NCBI RefSeq assembly: GCF_019059575.1 | Contig: NW_024882308.1 | Coordinates: 248,001-312,000, forward strand | Length of the DNA stretch: 64,000 nucleotides | Origin: Amphibalanus amphitrite | Lineage: Eukaryota; Arthropoda; Thecostraca; Balanomorpha; Balanidae | Reading direction: 5' to 3' | In this document: positions 56,420 through 64,000 of the stretch, piece by piece | Layout: every line of letters starts with the position of its first letter | Position numbering within the stretch: position 1 is the stretch's first letter | Position numbers and translations under genes: made by a program | Notes under the pieces: generated by a model | Databases searched by the model: none | Told to the model about the DNA's origin: nothing | What the model saw: only the letters and a program-made list of their open reading frames with translations

Positions 56420-58556
56420 CTGAAATGAGGGAGGGCGACATTTGCCGTTATGGAGAGCTATCCTCTTTCCCAAATTATGTTTACTACCTATATCAATATT
56501 TGTGTTTTGTTAGGCAGGTTGAACGTCAATTAACCCGCGCCCGGCTGGGGGTCCTGGATTTCCACGCCCTGCTGGGGGGGGGGGGGTGTTTGAACACCCC
56601 CCCTTCTAACTCGGCTCCTGAGCCACGTAGCGATACGCGGAAGGCGGCGTTCGAAAGAGCGTCAAAAATAATGACGAAATCAGTTCGGTCAATTTTTTGG
56701 TCAGGTCAAAGGTCAGGTCACCAGAGGTCATTGAAGGCAAAATTTCGCCGATTTCCAGGTCGAATATCGAAAATTTCCAAGAAGCCAACGCATAACTCGG
56801 GAACCAATAGAGCTACAGCGCCGCGGAAAAGCGCATTCGATAGCCCTATTAACGCCCTTTCTGAGTAATTCTCTCAGATTTGACCTAACGTCAACGGTTT
56901 TGCCTGCAGGGGGCAAAAACTGCAAAAATAGCCGATTTTTTCGGAAACGGGTTTTCTGCAATAACTTTTGACCCAAGCCTTGTACGAGCTTACTTTTACC
57001 GGCATCGTGTTCCTCTCGTCAAGACGCATCGAATGAACTATAACTTGACCTTGAAAGGTCAACTTGAAAATTTGACCTCAGGTCAAGGTCATGACCTGAC
57101 CGGAAAGGGTCATGTTGCATATCAGTCGATCCGTATCGTCGAGCTGAACACATCTAAGGTGTTTTCATCGCTCTAGCATGCCTCTATCAAAAGTTATTTG
57201 CGAAAAACTGTTAGATACCATTCGTGACCTAAGATGACCTCAGGGCATAAACAGGGGTCACGGACACCATTTTCATGTTCAGTGTGTCTAAACTACTTGT
57301 AATTCAGTGTTTGGGAGTGTTTATAATGTCTTTCGTCCGAAAGAGACGCATTTCAATTTTCTCCCATTGACTTATAATGGGGAGGTCGCAAAATTGACCT
57401 GACCTTAGGTCATCGATATCAAAATTCTGAGATATACATTTTGTACATGCTATTGCTCTTAGCAATCGCTGAAAGTTTCAAAGCGATCGGTCACTCGGTG
57501 TAGCTATGACAGACATTGAAACTTTTTATGAGGTGAGGTCACTTCAAGTGACCTGGTGACCTGACCTTGAATGACCTCGGTCTGAAATTTTCACAACATG
57601 TGTAGAATTGATGTATGATAAGGTGTACCAAAAACGGCGGCGCTCCGCGCCGCCATTTTTGAGATATTCGCGAAAAACCACAAGGGGGGGGTGTTCAAAC
57701 ACCCCCCCAGCAGGGCGCGGGTTAAGATAACTTACATAACGAATCTTGATGCGAGGTACTTATTTTCGGTACATTATGAGGCGTCCACTGATAAATACCA
57801 AGCGGACAAGTCGAAATTCTCTGGTTGGCCGATTAAAGGGACCCTCTCACCTTAAAAAAGTTGATGAATTGGCATGGCGCTCGGTTCAGAAAGAGCGAAA
57901 ACGAATATCTACCAAATTTCATCAAACCATTTTCACCGATTTTCAAGATTTTACACTTTTACGTTTGTTTACTTATTGGGATCTCCGCTGTTCCTAGCGA
58001 CTTTATTTGAAAGTGCGGCACTTGTTGCGCGCAAAGCATAATATACCAACGCATGCTACCAAACGTTTTAGTAAAAGATTTAATAATCGTTAGATCTGCG
58101 CTGACGTCACACATTCAGAGGGGCATTCTAATGCATTAGCCCCCCCCCCCCCTCCTTGGTAGCATCATAGTGCCGGGCTCGTTAAACTCGCCCGTTTTGT
58201 GATGCTTGCGCCTTTTTGCCCGTGTCTTTGGAGTGCTCTTAGCTGCTACCTGAGACAATGACCTGCTTCACACTTACCTTCATGTTTCTTTCCAGTATGC
58301 TGTGGACTCTAATCACGCTCGGATGGTCCATTTTTGGAATTATATCCAGTTCTCGAGGAAAGAATTTCGCTAGAAAGTCTTTGGGAGCCACATTTTTATC
58401 CACGATCTTACAAGCCAATTTTTCAACCTTATCGCCAGCTCTATACTCAGCCATTCGAACCTTAGCATAAGAGCCTTGACCCAGTTTTTTACCCAGCGTA
58501 TAACCTCTTGATTCCAGTGCTGTGTCTTCGGATTCTTTTGATGTCAATGCTGCCAT
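55844..58556 (-). CDS. Testis-specific serine/threonine kinase (TSSK-type), two exons, whole gene
   Basis: Exons 58556-58278 and 56419-55844 join in phase 0 to 284 residues. TSSKs are CAMK-group kinases active in spermatid maturation and sperm. Landmarks: glycine loop GQGSYAKV, ATP-binding Lys50 in ACKIVDK, Glu69 of helix C, catalytic HRDLKCEN (Asp144), IADLGFAR with Asp162 and Leu in place of the usual Phe, activation segment YCGSAAYAAPEV, and DVWSMGVIVYIM. The GSxAYAAPEV segment and the near absence of sequence outside the kinase domain are typical of TSSK. All catalytic residues are present. The 1858-nt intron holds a complete TTAA element and a MITE fragment. The exact subfamily number cannot be assigned. 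Confidence 0.9.
56534..57721. mobile_element. TTAA-flanked element, CCCGCGCCCTGCTGGGG family, copy 2 (in TSSK intron)
   Basis: TTAA at 56530-56533 and 57722-57725 flanks 1188 bp, the same length as the copy at 34356-35543 and differing at only a few positions over long stretches. Its ends are CCCGCGCCCGGCTGGGGG and CAGCAGGGCGCGGG. It has the same DR1-type AGGTCAAAGGTCA at 56703-56715 and the same CG-rich hairpin near 57634-57660. Confidence 0.9.
57837..58140 (-). mobile_element. AGGGACCCTCCCACC MITE, copy C, truncated
   Basis: It starts after TTAA (57833-57836) with AGGGACCCTCTCACCTT and follows the reverse complement of copy A's right half, then stops in a C-run near 58140. It is in the TSSK intron. 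Confidence 0.75.
58278..58556 (-). CDS. TSSK-type kinase exon 1
   Basis: ATG at 58556-58554 opens 93 codons, MAALTSKESEDTALES then RGYTLGKKLGQGSYAKV, ending ILERNMK before the donor GTAAGT. The start is chosen because it is the first ATG in a frame that gives the short N-terminus normal for the family. Confidence 0.9.
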
Positions 58557-59039
58557 TTTTAGCCTCTTTCAGTGCTATGAATTTAGCAATTTCGAAAATG
58601 CATTTAATTGTGCTTGAACTTATTCCACTAAATATTCGTATGAGATTGTAATGTTTTTTGTTATGATATTTATTTTATCTCTTTAAAAAATGATATTCAT
58701 AATTACATGCTTTTGATAAATTTAAGCCCGAAAAATGCACTGAAAATTTGAAGCGTACAAGAATTTGTCTTCTTGCCAAATTTGTCTTCGCCGGCGAACT
58801 TTCCGCTCCGAGTCTTCTTGCCAATCGTCTTTGATTTCGTTATTTAAACATGTGTGTGCTTTAAATGCGTGCTACTTTTTAGGAAGAACTCCGAGTGTCG
58901 TAACTTAATGTCTAGTGAGAGAAGGGCATATTTACCTTTTTTAGAAACTGACGCATTTCAAAATTCCAGAAAGAACTTACTTTTTCCGGGAAGAAAGGTT
59001 AAGGAGCTGTTGAATGCGCCTTTTGCTGTCGATGCTATA
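58557..59039. other. TSSK upstream region
   Basis: This is an AT-rich interval directly upstream of the kinase start. No TATA or other promoter element can be assigned with confidence and I see no other exon. Confidence 0.4.
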
Positions 59040-59183
59040 GTGGGTGTGGGCGATAAATTAGGACAAACGTGCATGTCTTACAAAAAACGTCATATCTTCT
59101 ACAAAAATGAATATATTGACTCCAAATTTGGCACACTTCCTCCTTGCTATGTCCACATCCTGTCTCACTCGATGAATCCCCTT

Positions 59184-59820
59184 TAAGCCTCCATGACACG
59201 TTCGATTCGGTTGCAGAACCGCTTGTACGCGCTGGCCACCATGGCCTTGTCCAGGAAAGCCATCACCTCGGTCATCTTGATCTTCAGGGAGGATTTAGTG
59301 ATGTGAAAGTGATCGTTTACTTCGTCAGGGGAGCTGCCTATGGGGCCAGATGTTTTTTTGGCCGGAGCTCCTTCATGTTTTCCTCCCGCCCTGCGGTGTG
59401 GGCTGTTGCTCCGTCTTGCTGGAAGGCGTAGTGACGGCTTCCAATAACGCCCTTCATAATGGCTTTACCACTGTGTCCATCAAATATTTGTACGCATCAG
59501 CATTGACCCTCAGGCCCTCCTTAAAGAAGAAAGACGGCATAGTTAAATGCACGCTCATTGGAGACGACTGTCAGCACCATCACAGTGGCTGGAGTCCTGA
59601 AGGAATCCCATCTTCTCTTATGGGCCTTCTTTTGCACAGAAACTTCATTGTGGCTCTCTCCGCCCACCACCCTTCCATCAAACTCCTTATTAATCCGATA
59701 ACACAGGATTCTGGGGCTTTTGTTAAACTCTACTATTTTGCCAAATGCCAGCGGTCCTCCCAGCGCGGAGCCCAACGACAAGGGCGCCCTTTTTCTCTTC
59801 TCTTGTGCTTCAAAACGCAC
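59184..59820 (-). pseudogene. Mariner transposase remnant
   Basis: On the - strand the blocks KKAHKRRWDSFRTPATVMVL, KEGLRVNADAYKYLMDTVVK, YAFQQDGATAHTA and a C-terminal AYKRFCNRIERVMEA correspond in order to the central and C-terminal mariner transposase. QQDGA contains the second catalytic Asp (about 59412). Frameshifts separate the blocks and the N-terminal third is missing. Confidence 0.85.
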
Positions 59821-59882
59821 AGATCATTGCAAAATTCAGGTTAAAGACCGAGAACGAACAGCTAATGAAGCTCACACCTTAA

Positions 59883-60949
59883 CCCGCGACCGCCTGGTGG
59901 GGGGGGGGGGGGGGGGTCGGATCCGACCCTCCCTCCGTTTTTTTCCTGAATAACTCATGAACCGCTTCCGCTATCAACTTGAAACTTGGCATACCTTCTC
60001 CCCCATCAATTTGACGTCTTTTGTGCAATTTTTAAGAAAAATTTCCAATTTTTTTTTAGATATATCGATTTTAGTGATGTAACTACATGGCGTTTTCAGT
60101 CAAGAAAGGTAAATGTTTAAAAAATCGCCAAAAATCAAGGTTTAAAGCAAATTGCAAATTAAGAACATGAATAGACGCAGCTCAACGAGTTCTTTAAAAT
60201 GGCTATCTCGGATTTTCCATAAAATGCGTTTTTTACCCCTGAAAATTCAAAAAACTATATTTCTTTTGGAAAACACCTAATAAAATTCAAAATATTGAGA
60301 TTTAAAAAAAAACGGAATATATGTTATAGAGCTCTATTAGAACATTATATGTCCCAAATTACAACTTAAAAAAGCATTTTTTATATCAAAAATAAAAAGT
60401 TGAAAATTGACTTTTTTCTTAGCCCTCGTTTAGTTATGTATGGTATTAAACGATTCTTGATGCTTTCAATGCACACTTATCACCAGCACAGTGACTTGGG
60501 GTCACATATAACCATATCGGATTCGGCGTGAAAAATAAGCCATAAAACATGTGTCGCACGCCCATGTAGCAGAAAGTGAAAACCGTGACCTTTCGTGACC
60601 TGACCTGACCTTGCTTGACCCGTACTTAGTTTGACCCCTCTACGCACATGGTACATTCACTAGGTCTTTGAGGTCATTTTTGGTGAGTTTCGAGCAGCAG
60701 CTATCGATTCCGCTGTCCGTAAGCCTAATCATGCAAAACCCCAGAATTTGACCTTTCACCTGACCTTGATCCGAAAGTTGACCTCAATCTTAAAATCTTA
60801 AGAGTGCTTTGGGAAGGTCTCGTAGAGACCTTTCGAACGCCGCCTCGCGGGGCTCGATACGACCATTGGTTCTCGAGATAGCAGGGGGGGTCGGATCCGA
60901 CCCCCTCCCAGGCTGTCGTGGGTACGGAAATAGCCCAGGCAGTGCCGGG
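59883..60949. mobile_element. TTAA-flanked element nested in a mariner (CCCGCGACCGCCTGG end)
   Basis: TTAA at 59879-59882 and 60950-60953 flanks 1067 bp. The left end CCCGCGACCGCCTGGTGG and the right end CCAGGCAGTGCCGGG are only loosely inverted. Just inside each is GGGTCGGATCCGACCC, a hairpin with the G-run. TGACCTGACCTGACCTTG clusters lie near 60595-60620. There is no coding sequence. Confidence 0.75.
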
Positions 60950-61029
60950 TTAAAATATCTACTCGCTCACCAGTTTATTTGCCAAATAGCGTTCTCAAAG
61001 TTGTCCTAATTTATCGACCGCACCCTGTA

Positions 61030-61416
61030 GTGCCCTGAACCCTGAAATTGGACTGTTGATGACCTCTGGTGACTTGATTTTCCCCCAACCTAAAAAATGG
61101 CCGAGGTACTTCCTCATTATTTTTGACGCTCTCTCTAAAGTCGAGGTAGAGGGGTTTCAAGCTCCCTTCCCCCCCCCCCCCCCTCCTACGATCCGGCGCG
61201 GTGGGCGCCGATCACCGGCCTGGCACGCTTTTGTGTGTGTTTCTTACTTAGCTACATTAGGTACCTACTGTAAAGAGAAAAAGACTGGCTGTTAGCGGCG
61301 AATGATTTTTAGAGCGGAATTTTGACGAAAACATGCTCCCGATAAATTGGCATTAGATATATTTTTGCGCAAAAAAGAAGATAACATTTTGGCACAATAC
61401 TCCCAATGAATTTTAA
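61030..61416. other. TTAA-family interior fragment and unassigned sequence
   Basis: 61056-61205 resembles 35850-35990 (GACCTCTGGTGACTTGATTT, GGCCGAGGTACTTCCTCATT, then a C-run and GGCGCGG). The remainder shows nothing recognised. Confidence 0.45.
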
Positions 61417-61895
61417 AGGGACCCTCCCACCTTAACATTAGATTTGAGTTGAGATAGCCAAAATGGGGTCCCTGGCTCACAATTACCGGTTTCGGCACTC
61501 ACAACATCGAGAAATGCCTTAAATCGGAAATATTGAATTTCAAAATTGCAGCATTTTGATTCAGAGGGGCTAATGCTTAGGAATACCCCTCTGAATGTGT
61601 GACGTCAGCGCAGATATCTAACGATTTTTAAATGTTTGACTAAAACGTTTTGTAGCACGCGGTGGTATATGCTATTTGCGCGCAACATCTGCCGCAAACG
61701 CCGCACTTCTAAAATAAAGTCGCTAGAAACAGCGGAGATCCCAAAAAAAGTAAACAAAAGTAAAAGTCTAATATCTTGAAAACCGGTGAATATTTTTCGG
61801 TGAAATTTGGTAGATATTCGTTTTCGCTCTTTCTGAACCGAGCGACATCACTTTCATGCCAATTCATAAACTTTTTTGGAGGTGGGAGGGTCCCT
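61417..61895. mobile_element. TTAA-flanked MITE, AGGGACCCTCCCACC family, copy B
   Basis: TTAA at 61413-61416 and 61896-61899 flanks 479 bp with ends AGGGACCCTCCCACCTT and AGGTGGGAGGGTCCCT. It is collinear with copy A (11870-12358) throughout. Confidence 0.87.
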
Positions 61896-61973
61896 TTAAG
61901 GAAATACCAAATTTCCCGTCGTTAGCTCAAATCGTTTTTCGTGCCAAACGAAGTGGAGGATTTAGCGACTTAT

Positions 61974-62875
61974 CCCGCGAGTTACTGGGGGGGGGGGGCG
62001 TTAAACGCCCCCACTTTTTTCGCCGAGCCATAGCATAAAAACAACGCTTGGTACCTGTAGGGAATTGATGGAAGTCTATTGTGACAAAGTTTCAAAAAAA
62101 ATCGGTCCGAAAATTTTTGAGATATCGAAGTTTTAATGACGTCATGATTTCTGAGTTTTCGACGAAAAACGGCATATGTTCAAAAAATCATATAAAATCA
62201 CAGAATAGACATACAGACATGCCGTAAACGCCATTAGACTGCCAATACCATGAACAATCAAATGGCTATCTTCGATTATTGATTATCGTTCCGCATTTTC
62301 CAAAATCTTGAACTAAATCTGGGCAATTTCTCGTGACTTCTTCACCACCATGACACATGCATTTCTTAAATTCAAGTTTTTGAGCCAAACACGTACACAT
62401 ATGATAAAATGAATGTCACCATCGTGTTCTACGCCCCAAATTACCCATAAAACATGTGTCACAGGCTGCGAATATCAGTTTTGATTTTCGAGGATATGTG
62501 CCTACCAGGTTGACCTGACCTTGACCCTGACCTATGCTTGATTGACCCCTACATGGAGCTGACACTCTTGTAGGCCTTATATGATGGATTGTGCACCGTT
62601 TTGACAGAGTTTATGACGAGAGGCACCCATTGCGAAGTCCTGAAATCCATGCTACTGAAAGCCCGATTTCAGGTGTTTGACCTGACCTTGACCCGACCTG
62701 TTACCTCAAAATTCAATTTTAAAGTACTCATCTGAAGCGTCTCGTCGCGTTCTTTCGTTTGCCGCCTCGTGCGTTTCGCTGCGCCTATTGGTTCTCGGGT
62801 TATCGGCTGGGGGCGTTTAATGCCCCCCCCCCCCCAGCAAACGGTGGGTGGCGAAATACCCCAGCAACTGCCGGG
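61974..62875. mobile_element. TTAT-flanked element with CCCGCGAGTTACTGGGG and CCAGCAACTGCCGGG ends
   Basis: TTAT precedes (61970-61973) and follows (62876-62879) this 902-bp element, a variant of the TTAA duplication. It has the family layout: G-run hairpin GGGGGCGTTAAACGCCCCC at the left, its counterpart at the right, and TTGACCTGACCTTGACC clusters inside (62510 and 62680). Confidence 0.7.
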
Positions 62876-62879
62876 TTAT

Positions 62880-63685
62880 ATAGTGGAGGATTAGGCGATT
62901 TAGCCCTAATGGGATTTAAATGGCATAAATGTACGTACACTGATTACTTCGCTTAGCAGTGCACAACCATAACAATGGTTTCATCGCTTTTCAAATGCTT
63001 AACAAATATGACGCATCATTTCTTCTAATGCGATGAGAAGTTTGTGGGGGTGAATGTGTTCCAACTTTGAAATTTATTTCCAATACTCCTTTGAGTTTTA
63101 GAGTAAAATGTTCTTTTTCAAACATCCCGATCCTTTGTCGCCTTTTATTGGACCACGTTTCACCTCGTGGAATGAAGCCAAAGCAGCTACAGTCTTTGAT
63201 TGCACACAACACCTGATGCTGGCTAACCGTCGCTAATTGATGCACAGTTTGGAGGAATGGCGCTAAGGGAATGGTTCATCTCTGGCGGAAGATCGTCCAC
63301 CCCGAACCGTGTACCACTGGAAGATGTACTTGGAGACAGTGCTGTCTCCCACTGGCGGACAGGGACACGGGGCCGCGGTACTGGCCGGCCTGGCAGCCGC
63401 GTTGTTCGGACGCATTCCCAAGTGGTGGGCGACCGCAGTGGCTCTCCTAAGCCGCCGAAGGCCTTGCGCGACTCACAAAAATAAATATTAGCTTTAGTGT
63501 GTCAACGCCCATGCAACGCACGTGAAATAGCGGACATGTATGTATCACAAACCGACCGGACGCGCGTGTAATGCCACAGTTTTGTGTCTCCTGATTGGAC
63601 CGGGGGCGCGGCGGCTCGGGCAAGTCTGCCCACCGGCCGGACGGCTCACTCCGGTGAAGGCTGGTGCCGACCGACTGGCGCGCAT
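62880..63685. other. Interval before the proteoglycan-like gene, with one unassigned + strand frame
   Basis: A + strand frame at 63306-63491 reads YHWKMYLETVLSPTGG, then GHGAAVLAGLAAALFGRIPK and WWATAVALL, and ends just after AATAAA near 63480. It has a hydrophobic stretch and GC-rich codons, but I recognise no family and see no clear acceptor. It could be a terminal exon or chance. The 3' UTR of the - strand gene probably occupies the region just below 63686. Confidence 0.3.
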
Positions 63686-64000
63686 CTACTTGCTGCTCAG
63701 CAGGTCCTCGCCCTCGATTCCCAGCTCGGGCTCGTGCGAGATGCCCGAACCCTCGGCGTCGTCGAGTGCCGCCTCACCGGACGCTTCCAGCAGCAGCGGC
63801 TCAGAGGTCTCGTCTAGACTGACCCGTCGACCAGATCCCTCCACCGCGTCAAAGGCCACTTCGCCAGACCCCTCCAGGGCGAAGCGCAGCTGCTCGCTCG
63901 CGGCTCCGTCGAACTGGTAGTCGGCGCCGGATCCCTCGACAGCCTCGGCGTCGTCCTGTGCCGGCGCGCCGGACGCCTCGATCGGCTCCTGGAGCGCCGC
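63686..64000 (-). CDS. C-terminal part of an acidic Ser-Gly-rich proteoglycan-like protein, partial
   Basis: On the - strand a frame runs from the right edge (64000) for 104 codons to TAG at 63688-63686. The protein is strongly acidic and built of irregular repeats around Ser-Gly: IEASGAPAQDDAE, VEGSGADYQFD, LEGSGEVAFDAVEGSG, LEASGEAALDDAEGSG, then ISHEPELGIEGEDLLSSK. Ser-Gly next to acidic residues is the xylosyltransferase acceptor context for glycosaminoglycan chains, so I infer a secreted or surface proteoglycan core. There is no known domain, and the N-terminus and signal peptide lie outside the window. Codon third positions are GC-rich, and the opposite-strand frames over it are less coherent. 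Confidence 0.6.
   Translation of the reverse strand, partial: AALQEPIEASGAPAQDDAEAVEGSGADYQFDGAASEQLRFALEGSGEVAFDAVEGSGRRVSLDETSEPLLLEASGEAALDDAEGSGISHEPELGIEGEDLLSSK

Larger units (their letters stand above)
59040..61027 (-). mobile_element. Mariner transposon interrupted by a TTAA element
   Basis: TA at 59038-59039 and 61028-61029 lies next to ends that match inverted through GATAAATTAGGACAA, with outer parts GTGGGTGTGGGC and CAGGGTGCGGTC. Without the nested 1067-bp insert and one TTAA it is 917 bp, so it is also internally deleted. The transposase reads on the - strand and is broken. Confidence 0.85.

Overview
This is a stretch of animal nuclear genome, most likely arthropod. Genes are split by GT-AG introns, there are no bacterial operon signals, and transposon debris makes up most of the sequence. 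The reassembled Tim22 protein and the GC-rich coding exons would suit a crustacean, but the species cannot be named from the window.

Four host loci are supported. (1) A GT31 beta-1,3-galactosyltransferase-like gene on the + strand has a membrane-anchor exon at about 8523-8778 and an intact catalytic exon at 13421-14173. The anchor exon has an in-frame TGA and a one-base frame conflict as given. (2) TIM22, the carrier translocase of the mitochondrial inner membrane, lies on the + strand. Five exons (27361-27622, 33257-33348, 39107-39202, 43894-43966, 53141-53220) join in frame to 200 residues across 25.9 kb. (3) A testis-specific serine/threonine kinase (TSSK-type) gene lies on the - strand with exons 58556-58278 and 56419-55844, giving 284 residues. 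(4) The C-terminal 104 residues of an acidic, Ser-Gly-rich, proteoglycan-like protein lie on the - strand at 64000-63686 and run off the right edge. No shared pathway is evident among the four.

The rest is mainly DNA transposons and non-autonomous derivatives, with Penelope-like retroelements. Many can be delimited to the base by terminal inverted repeats and target duplications. They include several TTAA-flanked families (termini CCC..GGG, piggyBac-like, or AGG..CCT, Kolobok-like); hAT-like elements with 8-bp duplications (22965-24655, 33516-34021, 42605-43836, 44181-49228); three Tc1/mariner elements with transposase remains (9476-10833, 51597-52884, 59040-61027); and a head-to-head pair of truncated Penelope-like elements at 44302-47389 inside one 13-bp target duplication. 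TIM22 introns hold matryoshka-like nests several insertions deep. Many TTAA families are dense in AGGTCA hexamers and end in G-run/C-run hairpins.

Layout: 1-8 kb repeats and a decayed piggyBac-like element; 8.5-14.2 kb galactosyltransferase; 14-27 kb repeats with a 153-bp satellite; 27.4-53.2 kb TIM22; 53-55.8 kb repeats; 55.8-58.6 kb TSSK; 59-63 kb mariner and TTAA elements; 63.7-64 kb end of the proteoglycan-like gene.
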